Below, piece after piece: positions 39,882 to 50,069 of a DNA stretch of 64,000 bases (position 1 is its first letter; every line of letters starts with the position of its first letter). The stretch is from assembly GCF_000243095.1 (NCBI RefSeq), contig NZ_AHJE01000022.1, forward strand, positions 112,486 to 176,485. Reading direction: 5' to 3'. The notes below the pieces were generated by a model, which saw only the letters and a program-made list of their open reading frames with translations, was not told the origin of the DNA and made no database searches. The translations under genes and the position numbers were made by a program. The stretch is from Cupriavidus basilensis OR16 (lineage in GTDB: Bacteria > Pseudomonadota > Gammaproteobacteria > Burkholderiales > Burkholderiaceae).

Positions 39882-39938
39882 CCCCCACGGATCGACGATA
39901 TCGATTCCGCAATCCACAAAGTCGTTCACGTTTCGCGC
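39882..39938 (-). pseudogene. C-terminal fragment of a PIN-domain (VapC-like) toxin gene
   Basis: On the minus strand the bases read ARNVNDFVDCGIDIVDPWG, the typical last strand and helix of VapC-type toxins (T-R-N-V-x-D-F ... G-x-x-x-x-x-P-W). The rest of such a gene is not found upstream. The frame runs out into the transaldolase fragment. It is not from the neighbouring intact VapC, whose end differs. Confidence 0.6.
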
Positions 39939-40013
39939 TGGGAGGGTGCGCCGCGTCGATGTGCGCGCATCCCGGATGTACATCTTCAGGCCGCGTGGTC
40001 TTGTGCTAGACTC

Positions 40014-40028
40014 TGTACATCCAGTACA
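40014..40028. promoter_or_regulatory. Inverted repeat upstream of vapBC, candidate autoregulatory operator
   Basis: TGTAC-ATCCA-GTACA is a perfect 5-5-5 inverted repeat 17 bp before the antitoxin start. A second copy of TGTACATC occurs at 39977-39984. VapB-type antitoxins usually bind such palindromes with their toxin to repress their own operon. Confidence 0.6.
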
Positions 40029-40045
40029 CACATCTTGAACTCGCC

Positions 40046-40282
40046 ATGCATCAAAGCCGCATCTTCCGGAACGGCAACTCACAGGCTGTGCGAATCCCGG
40101 CTGAACTTGCCTATCCCGATAGCGATATGTCTGTCGAGATCGAGCGCGTCGGCGATGAACTGCGCATCCGTCCGGCGCGCAAGCGCCTGACTGGCCTGCT
40201 GGATGTGTTCGCCTCGTTCCCGAAGGATTTCCTGGCCGAAGGGCGCGGCGACCAGGGGCAGGCCGAGCGAGACGCACTCTGA
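40046..40282 (+). CDS. vapB: VapB/VagC-type antitoxin (AbrB-like DNA-binding domain)
   Basis: A 78-residue protein beginning MHQSRIFRNGNSQAVRIPAEL, the swapped-hairpin AbrB/MazE fold typical of VagC/VapB. The C-terminal half (GLLDVFASFPKDFLAEGRGD) is the toxin-binding tail. Its stop codon shares a base with the toxin start (TGATG), ensuring coupled translation. The pair lies next to gene fragments, a usual place for mobile toxin-antitoxin modules. Confidence 0.92.
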   Translation: MHQSRIFRNGNSQAVRIPAELAYPDSDMSVEIERVGDELRIRPARKRLTGLLDVFASFPKDFLAEGRGDQGQAERDAL

Positions 40283-40692
40283 TGGCCAAGTACATGCTCG
40301 ACACCAACATGTGCATCTATCTCATGAAGAACCAGCCGCCTCATGTTGCTGAGCGGCTGGCATCCTGCTTCGAGGGAGACGTGGTCTTGTCGTCGGTGAC
40401 GCTTGCGGAATTGGAGTACGGGGTTGCCGTGTCGCGCGAGCCTGAAGCGGCCCGCCGGGCGCTGCAGGCACTAGTGGCCCGCGTCCCGGTACTGCCGCTG
40501 TCAAGCGCGGCGGCGCAAGCCTACGGGCCGATTCGCGCGGCGACGCGGGAGCGCAAGTCCGACGCGCTGGACAAACTGATCGCCGCGCACGCGGTCGCGG
40601 AAAACGTGATCGTGGTAACGAACAACGTGCGGGATTTCGCCGCGTATCCTGGTGTGCGCGTAGAGGACTGGTCCGCGCCACCGGGGCTCTGA
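40282..40692 (+). CDS. vapC: VapC-type PIN-domain ribonuclease toxin
   Basis: A 136-residue PIN-domain protein. The acidic active-site residues are Asp7 (YMLDTNMCIYLM), Glu43 (LAELEYGV), Asp97 (KSDALDKLIAAHA) and Asp118 (TNNVRDFAAYPGV). VapC toxins cut tRNA or rRNA and are neutralised by the cognate VapB. All four key residues are present, so it should be active. It overlaps the antitoxin gene by one base. Confidence 0.93.
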   Translation: MAKYMLDTNMCIYLMKNQPPHVAERLASCFEGDVVLSSVTLAELEYGVAVSREPEAARRALQALVARVPVLPLSSAAAQAYGPIRAATRERKSDALDKLIAAHAVAENVIVVTNNVRDFAAYPGVRVEDWSAPPGL

Positions 40693-40728
40693 GCCAGTCC
40701 GTGGCGGTGCCATCCGGCGCCACGCCCA

Positions 40729-41667
40729 TCAGGCCGTGATCAACGCCTCCAGCTTGACCGCATCCGCGGCAAATGCGCGGATCCCCTCAGCCAGCTTTTC
40801 CGTCGCCATCGCGTCTTCATTGAGCTGCCAGCGGAAAGCCGCCTCACCGCACTCGATGCGGGCGATATTGCCGGCCTGCGCCTGGTCGACCGACAGCTTG
40901 CGCTCCACGGTGCCTTCGCTGGCGGCGAGCTGCTCCAGCAGGTCGGGGCTGATGGTGAGCAGATCGCAGCCGGCCAGCGCCAGGATCTGCTCGGTGCTGC
41001 GGAAGCTGGCACCCATCACTTCGGTGGGGTGGCCGAACTTCTTGTAGTAGTCGTAGATCTGGCGCACGGAACGCACGCCGGGATCGTTGTCGCCCGCGTT
41101 GGCGGCAGCATCCCATTTGTCGCCGGCTTGCTTCTTGTGCCAGTCCAGGATGCGGCCGACGAAGGGCGAGATCAGTTGCGCGCCGGCCTCGGCGCAGGCA
41201 ACGGCCTGGGCCAGCGAGAACAGCAGCGTCATATTGCAGCTGATGCCTTCGCGCTGCAGCACTTCGGCGGCGCGGATGCCTTCCCAGGTGGAGGCGATCT
41301 TGATCAGCACGCGCTCGCGGGCCACGCCGCGCTGCTCGTACAGCGAGATCAGGTGCCGTGCCTTGGCCACCGTGGCTTCGGTGTTGAAGGACAGGCGGGC
41401 GTCGACCTCGGTCGACACACGGCCAGGCACGATCGCCAGGATCTCGCAGCCGAAGGCGATCAGCAGCGCGTCCATCACGGCGTCGGTGCCTTCATTGCCG
41501 CGCACGGCCTTTTCCAGCAGAGGACGGTACTCGGCCTTCTGGACGGCCTTGAGAATCAGGGAGGGATTGGTGGTGGCGTCCTGCGGCGTGTACTGCTTCA
41601 TCACCTGGAAATCGCCGGTGTCCGCCACCACGGTGGTGAACTGCTTGAGCTGATCGAGCTGGTTCAT
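40729..41667 (-). CDS. tal: Transaldolase
   Basis: A 312-residue class I transaldolase of the pentose phosphate pathway, moving dihydroxyacetone units between sedoheptulose-7-P and glyceraldehyde-3-P. The Schiff-base lysine is Lys123 in [40 protein letters not shown] and [20 protein letters not shown] are conserved. The gene diverges from rpiA, another gene of the same pathway, with about 175 bp between. A copy of part of its 3' end is found as a fragment at 39818-39880. Confidence 0.96.
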   Translation of the reverse strand: MNQLDQLKQFTTVVADTGDFQVMKQYTPQDATTNPSLILKAVQKAEYRPLLEKAVRGNEGTDAVMDALLIAFGCEILAIVPGRVSTEVDARLSFNTEATVAKARHLISLYEQRGVARERVLIKIASTWEGIRAAEVLQREGISCNMTLLFSLAQAVACAEAGAQLISPFVGRILDWHKKQAGDKWDAAANAGDNDPGVRSVRQIYDYYKKFGHPTEVMGASFRSTEQILALAGCDLLTISPDLLEQLAASEGTVERKLSVDQAQAGNIARIECGEAAFRWQLNEDAMATEKLAEGIRAFAADAVKLEALITA

Positions 41668-41841
41668 GGTCAGTGAGTTGCTTTTAAGGGTTGGTGATGG
41701 CGCAGGACCAAAACGGCAGGCCCTGGGCGCCGCGCTGATGCATGCCTCGGGCCATTGTACCGTCGGCTCGCGCCCACGCCGGTGATGTCACGGCATTCCG
41801 GTACACTATGCGGTTTCCCCCAAAGCAGACGGGCTGTTGTC

Positions 41842-42528
41842 ATGACACAGGATGAACTCAAGGCGCTGGTGGCGCAAGCCGCGGCCGACTATGTCAAAGA
41901 GGTGGTGCCGGCGGGTGCGGTGCTAGGCGTGGGCACGGGCTCCACGGCCAACCTCTTTATCGATGCCGTGGCGGCGTTCAAGGAACGCTTTTCCGGCGCG
42001 GTCTCCAGCTCGGAGGCTTCCACGCGCCGCCTGCAGCAGCACGGTTTCACGGTACTGGACCTCAATGAGGTCGATGAGATCCCCGTGTACGTCGACGGCG
42101 CGGACGAGATCGATGCCAGCGGCGCCATGATCAAGGGCGGTGGCGGCGCGCTGACGCGCGAGAAGATCGTGGCCTCGGTGGCCAAGCGCTTTGTCTGCAT
42201 CGCCGACGGCAGCAAGCTGGTGGAAGTGATGGGTGCGTTTCCCCTGCCCGTGGAGGTGATCCCGATGGCACGCGCTGCAGTCGCACGCAAGCTGGCGGCG
42301 CTGGGCGGCCAGCCGCGCCTGCGCATGACCAAGGAAGGCGGCATCTTCAAGACCGATAACGGCAATGTGATTCTCGATGTGGCCGGCCTGAAGATCGGCG
42401 ACCCGAAGGGCATGGAAGAAGCCATCAATCACATGCCCGGCGTGGTCACGGTGGGGCTGTTTGCCCTGCGCGGCGCGGACGTGCTGCTGCTGGGCACGCC
42501 GGATGGCGTCAAGCGTAGCGACTATTGA
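41842..42528 (+). CDS. rpiA: Ribose-5-phosphate isomerase A
   Basis: A 228-residue isomerase joining ribose-5-P and ribulose-5-P. ATG 41842 ([18 protein letters not shown]) is preferred to the longer open frame from 41755. The motifs [54 protein letters not shown] (active-site Asp/Glu) and GNVILDV are all present. TACACT at 41802-41807 may be a -10 box. Divergent from tal. Confidence 0.96.
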   Translation: MTQDELKALVAQAAADYVKEVVPAGAVLGVGTGSTANLFIDAVAAFKERFSGAVSSSEASTRRLQQHGFTVLDLNEVDEIPVYVDGADEIDASGAMIKGGGGALTREKIVASVAKRFVCIADGSKLVEVMGAFPLPVEVIPMARAAVARKLAALGGQPRLRMTKEGGIFKTDNGNVILDVAGLKIGDPKGMEEAINHMPGVVTVGLFALRGADVLLLGTPDGVKRSDY

Positions 42529-42587
42529 GTATGGCCGGGCTGGCTTGCCGACCAAGGCAGCCGGACCGTCCAGCCGGATTGCATGAA

Positions 42588-42620
42588 GGGCTCTCGAGGT
42601 TTCGAGGGCTTTTTTGTTTT
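42588..42620 (+). terminator. Rho-independent terminator after rpiA
   Basis: GGGCTCTCGA, loop GGT, TTCGAGGGC followed by TTTTTTGTTTT. One wobble pair in the stem; a strong T-run. Confidence 0.8.
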
Positions 42621-42708
42621 GGGGCCATCGCAGATCACTCTTGGCTCGAAACGGGTCTTGAATCACGATTCCGATCATTCCGCGCTATATGGAGGACATC
42701 GCGGCAAC

Positions 42709-42742
42709 AAAAAGCCCCTCGACCGTTAGGCGAGGGGCTTTT
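42709..42742. terminator. Bidirectional terminator between rpiA and yggX
   Basis: AAAAAGCCCCTCG and CGAGGGGCTTTT form an 8-bp GC stem plus A/T flanks with a 9-nt loop. It can stop transcription from yggX on the minus strand and any read-through from rpiA. Confidence 0.8.
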
Positions 42743-42816
42743 CGCAATCCATACGGGCGGCCGAACGCTTCACGCGGCTTGCGCGCCGTGCGGCGCAAGG
42801 CCGCGCCCAGCCAGGA

Positions 42817-43092
42817 TCAGGCAGCCGGCGGCGGCACGTAGCCCTGTGCCTGGTCCGCGCCTTCGCCGAAGAAGTACTTCTCGGTCTGCTTGAGCAGGTA
42901 CTGGCGAGCCCGGGTGTCGGCCATATTCAGGCGGTTTTCGTTGATCAGCATGGTCTGGTGCTTGAGCCAGCCGGCCCAGGCTTCCTTTGACACGCTTTGC
43001 CAGATCTTCTTGCCGAGTTCGCCCGGCAGCGGCGGCAGGTCTAGCCCTTCGGCTTCTTTGTTGAGCTTGACGCATTGAACCATGCGGGCCAT
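42817..43092 (-). CDS. yggX: Probable Fe(2+)-trafficking protein YggX
   Basis: A 91-residue protein matching the YggX family in size and sequence: [18 protein letters not shown] with the conserved cysteine at residue 7, [37 protein letters not shown] and [14 protein letters not shown]. YggX protects Fe-S clusters from oxidative damage and may carry iron. The start has an AGGAG ribosome binding site. It is followed by argA on the same strand upstream, about 110 bp away. Confidence 0.94.
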   Translation of the reverse strand: MARMVQCVKLNKEAEGLDLPPLPGELGKKIWQSVSKEAWAGWLKHQTMLINENRLNMADTRARQYLLKQTEKYFFGEGADQAQGYVPPPAA

Positions 43093-43203
43093 GGGGGAAC
43101 TCCTTGTTGTCGTGTGATGTAGCCGGCGCGGCGAGGGGCCGGCCGTTGTGGTGCCGCTATTGTAACGAAGCGGGGGCCGGCCTTCAGGCTACCCCCACAG
43201 CCG

Positions 43204-44640
<1,437 letters not shown>

Positions 44641-44645
44641 GCCGC

Positions 44646-44657
44646 GGATTATAATCC
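44646..44657. promoter_or_regulatory. Palindromic shared -10 element between argA and hrpA
   Basis: GGATTATAATCC is a perfect 12-bp palindrome holding TATAAT on both strands (44650-44655 on plus; complement of 44648-44653 on minus). Each -10 box ends 7-8 nt before a start codon (44664 for hrpA, 44640 for argA). Transcripts would then begin at or next to the ATG, so both mRNAs may be leaderless and the two promoters exclude each other. Confidence 0.65.
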
Positions 44658-44663
44658 CGGCCA

Positions 44664-47600
44664 ATGTCAGCACAACGCCCCGCCAAACCTTTGTCGCCGG
44701 ATCGGAAAACCGATGCCGGCCGCCCCGCGCCCAAGGCCGCCCCGTCGCCAGCCCAGCCTGCTGTCCAGCCCGTCGCCAGGCCGGCGCGCGCGCCGGCCGT
44801 AACGACGGCGCCGGCCACCGGCCAGCGCCCGGACGCACGCCTGGTAGGCCGCCGCCCGCCTCAGGGGGCACCCGGCGCCGCCCGCTCCGGCCCGGCGGCC
44901 GAGCGCCAGCCCGGCCAGAACCGGCAAGCCAGGCCGCAGCCCGCGGACGGTGCGCTCCGGCCGCCGCGCCCGGAGCGCACCGAACGCGCCGAACGCCCGC
45001 CGCGCGAGGCACGCCGCCCGGTGCGTCAGGCCAACCCGCTGCCGCCCATCACCTTTCCTGAGGCGCTGCCGGTATCCGGCCGCCGCGAGGAGATCGCGCA
45101 GGCGCTGCTGGCCAACCAGGTGGTGATCGTCTCCGGCGAGACCGGCTCCGGCAAGACCACCCAGTTGCCCAAGATCTGCCTGTCGATCGGGCGTGGCCCG
45201 GGCACGGATGGCAGCGGTGGCCTGATCGGCCATACGCAGCCGCGCCGGATTGCCGCCACTTCCACGGCCAAGCGCATCGCGCAGGAGATCGGCACGCCGC
45301 TCGGCGAACACGTGGGCTACCAGGTGCGCTTCAACGACACCATGTCGGCGGGCGCGTCGGTCAAGCTGATGACCGACGGCATCTTGCTGGCCGAGACGCA
45401 GAACGATCCGCTGCTGCGCGCCTACGACACCATCATCATCGACGAGGCGCACGAACGCAGCCTCAATATCGATTTCCTGATCGGCTACCTGAAGGAGATC
45501 CTGCCGAGGCGGCCGGACCTCAAGCTGGTCATCACCTCGGCCACCATCGACGCCAACCGCTTTGCAGAGCACTTCGCGCAGGGTGGCAAGCCAGCGCCAG
45601 TGATCGAGGTCAGCGGACGCCTGTACCCGGTGGAGGTCCGTTACCGGCCGATCGAGAAGGACAAGGCGGCGCCCGGCGAGGGCGCGCCCAAGTCGGCGCA
45701 AGCGAAGGACCGCGACCTGTTCGACGGTATTGTCGAGGCCGTGGACGAACTGTGCCGCCTCGGCCCGGGGGATGTGCTGGTGTTCCTGCCCGGCGAGCGC
45801 GAGATCCGCGAGGCCGCGGAGGCGCTGCGCAAGCACCATCCGCCCCATACCGAGATCCTGCCGCTGTTCGCGCGGTTGTCGGTGCAGGAGCAGGAGCGCG
45901 TGTTCCGGCCGTCCAACGCGCGGCGCATCGTGCTGGCCACCAACGTGGCCGAAACCTCGCTGACCGTGCCGGGCATCCGCTATGTGGTGGATACCGGGAT
46001 GGCGCGGGTCAAGCGCTATTCCTACCGCAACAAGGTCGAGCAGCTGCAGATCGAGGCGATCTCGCAGGCCGCCGCCAACCAGCGTGCCGGGCGTTGCGGC
46101 CGGGTGGCCGATGGCGTGTGCATCCGGTTGTACGAGGAGGCCGATTTCATCAGCCGGGCGCGCTTTACCGATCCGGAAATCCTGCGCTCGTCGCTGGCCG
46201 CGGTGATCTTGCGCATGAAGGCGCTGAAGCTGACGGCGATCGAGGAATTCCCCTTTATCGAGCCGCCGCTGGGCCGCGCCATCGCTGACGGCTACCAGTT
46301 GCTGCAGGAACTGGGTGCCGTGGAAAGCGTGGGCGACGACGCCAACGCGCTGACCCAGGTTGGCCGCCAGCTGGCCCGCCTGCCGCTGGACCCCCGCGTG
46401 GCGCGCATGACGCTAGCCGCGCGCGAGCACCATTGCCTGCGCGAGGTGTTGATCATCGCTAGCGCGTTGTCGGTGCAGGATCCGCGCGACCGTCCGCAAG
46501 AGGCGCAGGAGGCCGCCGACCAGGCCCACCGCAAGTTCATGGACGAGCGTTCCGAGTTCCTGGGCTGGGTCAAGATGTGGAAGTGGTTCGAGGACGCGGT
46601 GGCGCACAAGAAGACCAACCGCCAGTTGCAGGACCAGTGCCGCGCCAGTTTCCTGTCGCATGTGCGCCTGCGCGAATGGCGCGACGTGCATTCGCAACTG
46701 CTGACTACCGTCACCGAGCAGGGCTGGAAGCTCAACGAGAGCGAGCCCACCTATGAACAGGTGCACAAGGCGCTGCTCACGGGTTTGCTCGGCAACGTAG
46801 GTTGCAAGATTGAAGACGCAGACGGCCGCGGGCGCGAGTACCTGGGCGCGCGGGGCATCAAGTTCCACCTGTGGCCGGGCTCGCTGATCGCCCGCAAGGT
46901 CGGCCGCTGGATCATCGGCGCCGAGCTGATCGAGACCAGCCGGCTGTTTGCGCGCACACTGGCCAAGATCGAGCCGGAATGGCTGGAGCAGGTAGGCCGC
47001 CATTTGCTCCGCGTGAGCTGGAGCGATCCGCACTGGGAGAAGAAATCCGGCCAGGTGATGGCGATGGAGCGCGCCACGCTGTACGGGCTGGTGGTCTACC
47101 AGCACCGGCGCGTGCACTACGGGCCGATGAACCCGGCCGAGGCGCGCGAGCTGTTTATCCGCCGCGGGCTGGTGGAGGGCGAGTTCGATACCAAGCTGCC
47201 GTTCTTCGCCCATAACCAGCGCCTGACGCGCGAGATCGAAAACCTCGAGCACAAGGCGCGCCGCCAGGACGTGCTGGTCGACGACGAGCTGATCTTCGCG
47301 TTCTACGATCGCCTGGTCCCCGCCGAGATTCACCAGCAGGCCACCTTCGAGCAGTGGTACCAGGCCGAGAGCGCGCGCGACCGCAAGCTGCTCTACCTGA
47401 ACCGCGAAGAGCTGATGCGGCACGAAGCGGCCGGCATTACCACGGACCTGTTTCCCAAGCTGATGCCGGTGGCGGGCGTGGATATGTCGCTGACGTACCA
47501 CTTCGAGCCCGGCAGCCATCGCGACGGCGTAACGCTGACGGTGCCGCTGTACGCGCTCAACCAGGTGCGCCAGGAGCGCGCGGACTGGCTGGTGCCGGGC

Positions 47601-48845
47601 ATGGTCAAGGAGAAGGTGCACCTGCTGCTCAAGTCGTTGCCGCAGAAGCTGCGCCGCCATTGCGTGCCGCTGCCGGACTACGCGGCGGGCTTCGTCGATC
47701 GCCATGCCTTCGGCGAGGGCGAGTTGCTGGATGTGCTGATCGCTGACATCCGCGAGCAGACCGGCACCATGGTCAAGCGCGCCGATTTCAAGCTGGAGAC
47801 CTTGCCCGCCCACCACGCCATGAATTTCAAGGTGGTGGACGAGCATGGCCGGCAGCTGGACATGGGCCGCAACCTGGCGCAGTTGCGCGCCGAGTTCGGC
47901 GGGCAGGCGCAGCAGTCGTTCCAGAGCATCGCTGCGCGCGACGTGCCGGCGGCAGAGGCGGGGCAATACGAGAACCTGACCAGCTGGTCCTTCGGCGAGC
48001 TGCCCGAGTTGCTGGAAGTCCGCAAGGGCAACCAGACGCTGTACGGCTATCCGGCGCTGGTCGACCACACCACGCATTGCGACGTCGAGGTGTTCGACGA
48101 TCCGCAGGAAGCCGCCGATCCGCAGGAAGCCGCGCGCATCCATCAAGCCGGGCTGCGCCGCCTGTTTGCGCTGCAGTTGCGCGAGCAGGTGAAGTTCCTG
48201 GAGAAGAACATTGCCGGCATGCAGCAGATGGCGATGCAGTACATGACGCTGGGCACGCAGGAGATGCTGCGCGACCAGATCGTGATGCTGGCGCTGGAGC
48301 GGGCCTGCCTGCAGGCGCCGTTGCCGCGCAACGAGGCTGAATTTGCCGCGCGCAAGGAAGAAGGACGCTCGCGCCTGAGCCTGCTGGCGCAGGAGATCGC
48401 CCGGCTGGTGGGGGCGGTGCTGGCCGAGTACGCGGCGCTGCCGCGCAAGCTGATCCAGGCCAAGCCGTTCGCCGCGGCGCACGCCGACATGCAGGCGCAA
48501 CTGACGCGGCTGATGGGCAAGAACTTTGTGGCCAATACGCCATACCAGCAGCTGGTGCATTTCCCGCGCTACCTGAAGGGCATCGCCATGCGCATCGACA
48601 AGATCAAGGGCGATCCGGCGCGCGACACCCAGCGGCTGCAGGAAATCACGCCGCTGCTGCAGCAATGGCAGCGGGCCGAGGCGCAGTTGCGGCAGCAGGG
48701 GCGGGGCGTGGAAGACGCGCGCCTGGACGAGTTCCGCTGGATGCTGGAAGAGCTCCGCGTGGCACTGTTCGCGCAGGAGCTGCGCACGCCGGTGCCAATG
48801 TCGGTCAAGCGTCTGCAGAAGGTGTGGGAGGCGATGCAGCGCTGA
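44664..48845 (+). CDS. hrpA: ATP-dependent RNA helicase HrpA
   Basis: A 1393-residue DEAH-box helicase. A basic Pro/Ala-rich N-terminal tail of about 120 residues precedes the helicase core: Walker A GETGSGKTT (Gly158), DEAH at residues 260-263, SAT in LVITSATIDANRF, and QAAANQRAGRCGR as motif VI. The helicase-associated, OB-fold and long DUF3418-type C-terminal parts follow (KLMPVAGVDMSLTYHFEPG, QAQLTRLMGKNFV). HrpA works in mRNA processing and rescue of collided ribosomes. There is no ribosome binding site before ATG 44664, in keeping with a leaderless transcript. Confidence 0.95.
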   Translation: MSAQRPAKPLSPDRKTDAGRPAPKAAPSPAQPAVQPVARPARAPAVTTAPATGQRPDARLVGRRPPQGAPGAARSGPAAERQPGQNRQARPQPADGALRPPRPERTERAERPPREARRPVRQANPLPPITFPEALPVSGRREEIAQALLANQVVIVSGETGSGKTTQLPKICLSIGRGPGTDGSGGLIGHTQPRRIAATSTAKRIAQEIGTPLGEHVGYQVRFNDTMSAGASVKLMTDGILLAETQNDPLLRAYDTIIIDEAHERSLNIDFLIGYLKEILPRRPDLKLVITSATIDANRFAEHFAQGGKPAPVIEVSGRLYPVEVRYRPIEKDKAAPGEGAPKSAQAKDRDLFDGIVEAVDELCRLGPGDVLVFLPGEREIREAAEALRKHHPPHTEILPLFARLSVQEQERVFRPSNARRIVLATNVAETSLTVPGIRYVVDTGMARVKRYSYRNKVEQLQIEAISQAAANQRAGRCGRVADGVCIRLYEEADFISRARFTDPEILRSSLAAVILRMKALKLTAIEEFPFIEPPLGRAIADGYQLLQELGAVESVGDDANALTQVGRQLARLPLDPRVARMTLAAREHHCLREVLIIASALSVQDPRDRPQEAQEAADQAHRKFMDERSEFLGWVKMWKWFEDAVAHKKTNRQLQDQCRASFLSHVRLREWRDVHSQLLTTVTEQGWKLNESEPTYEQVHKALLTGLLGNVGCKIEDADGRGREYLGARGIKFHLWPGSLIARKVGRWIIGAELIETSRLFARTLAKIEPEWLEQVGRHLLRVSWSDPHWEKKSGQVMAMERATLYGLVVYQHRRVHYGPMNPAEARELFIRRGLVEGEFDTKLPFFAHNQRLTREIENLEHKARRQDVLVDDELIFAFYDRLVPAEIHQQATFEQWYQAESARDRKLLYLNREELMRHEAAGITTDLFPKLMPVAGVDMSLTYHFEPGSHRDGVTLTVPLYALNQVRQERADWLVPGMVKEKVHLLLKSLPQKLRRHCVPLPDYAAGFVDRHAFGEGELLDVLIADIREQTGTMVKRADFKLETLPAHHAMNFKVVDEHGRQLDMGRNLAQLRAEFGGQAQQSFQSIAARDVPAAEAGQYENLTSWSFGELPELLEVRKGNQTLYGYPALVDHTTHCDVEVFDDPQEAADPQEAARIHQAGLRRLFALQLREQVKFLEKNIAGMQQMAMQYMTLGTQEMLRDQIVMLALERACLQAPLPRNEAEFAARKEEGRSRLSLLAQEIARLVGAVLAEYAALPRKLIQAKPFAAAHADMQAQLTRLMGKNFVANTPYQQLVHFPRYLKGIAMRIDKIKGDPARDTQRLQEITPLLQQWQRAEAQLRQQGRGVEDARLDEFRWMLEELRVALFAQELRTPVPMSVKRLQKVWEAMQR

Positions 48846-48982
48846 GGCGGGTGCCGCCTGGTTTTCGCTTGAGCAATGGCCCGCGCGGAGATTGTGACCA
48901 AATGTTAGTTTGTTGCGCTAGGTCATCGGATCGCAGTCCGGAAACGTTAGAATGGTCGATTAAGTCATTGTTTAACAGTCTT

Positions 48983-49971
48983 ATGCTCGCATTGCGTCGT
49001 GTAGTTTCCGGGATTGCCGCCATCGGCACCCTGGCCCTGGGGATGGTAGCGGCGCCGGCCTTGGCGGAAGTGGTGGTGGTGCTCAATTCGGGTGATGCCA
49101 CAGTCACTTTGATCGACAAGGACACCCAGAAGGTGCTGGAGACGTTCCCGGTCGGGAAAGAACCGCAACCACACCAGACCCCAACCCCGACGATAAATCG
49201 CTGATCGTCGCCAATGCGGTCGGCAATGACCTCGTGTTCCTCGACCCGGTCACCGGCAAGGTCCAGCAGCGCGTGCCCAATATCGACGATCCTTACCAGA
49301 TCGGCTTCTCGCCCGACCAGAAGTGGTTCCTGACCACGGGCAACCGCCTCGATCGCGTCGACGTGTATCGCTGGGACGGCAAGGCGCTCAAGATCGCCAA
49401 GCAATTGCCGCTGGCCAAGACGCCGAGCCATATCGCCTTTACCGCCGACAGCCGCGTCGCCTTCGTCACGCTGCAGGACTCCAACGAGGTGGTCGCCATC
49501 GACCTGCCCACGCAGACCGTGATGTGGCGCATGAACGCCGGTTCGGCGCCGGCGGGCGTGTGGGTTACGCCGGACCAGAAATACCTGCTGGTGGGCATGA
49601 CCGGCGCCGACTATGTCGCCGTGATCGACTGGCATACCCGCACCGTGGTCAAGCAGATCCAGACCGGCAAGGGCGCCCACAATTTCCGCGCGGTCGGCGA
49701 CAAGCGCCACTTGTTCCTGTCCAACCGGGTCTCCGGCACCATCAGCATCATCGACCAGCAGACCCTGACCAAGGTTGGCGACATCACCGGCCTGCCGGCC
49801 GGACCTGACGACATGGAACTGACCGCCGACGGCAAGACCTTGTGGGTGAGCTTCCGCTGGGCGCGTTCGGTGGGCCTGATCGACGTGGCCAGCCGCAAGC
49901 TGGTCAAGACCATCCGCGTGGGCCGCTCGCCGCACGGCATTTATTTCCGTACCCGCGCACCGCTTTATTGA
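48983..49971 (+). pseudogene. YncE-like beta-propeller protein, frameshifted near the N-terminus
   Basis: ATG 48983 starts a secreted protein: the signal peptide ends near APALAEV, followed by VVVLNSGDATVTLIDKDTQKVLETFPVGKEP. Between about 49155 and 49190 the frame is lost in a CA/C-rich stretch, stopping at 49204. The rest (from TPDDKSLIVANAVGNDLVFLDPVTGK-like codons to the stop at 49971) reads in another frame with typical propeller repeats: VAFVTLQDSNEVVAIDLPT, LLVGMTGADYVAVIDWHT, LFLSNRVSGTISIIDQQ and LWVSFRWARSVGLIDVAS. A net -1 (or +2) change explains it. Related proteins often pair with cytochrome or metal systems; no such partner is seen here. Confidence 0.85.
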
Positions 49972-50069
49972 GAGAGGGCGCCCGTGCGGGAACGCCGCGG
50001 CGGGCGCGGCATCGAACTAGCATGGCTGCCACCACTCCAATGCAGTCACAGGCAATCAGGACAGGCATC

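Noticed and set aside
39702..40316. 204-codon minus-strand frame over the vapBC start
   Set aside because: Only the short PIN-like fragment in it is meaningful; the rest is antisense of vapB and of the fragment region.
46413..48665. 750-codon open frame opposite hrpA
   Set aside because: Leu/His/Gln/Arg-rich product typical of the antisense of GC-rich coding DNA; hrpA is complete on the other strand.
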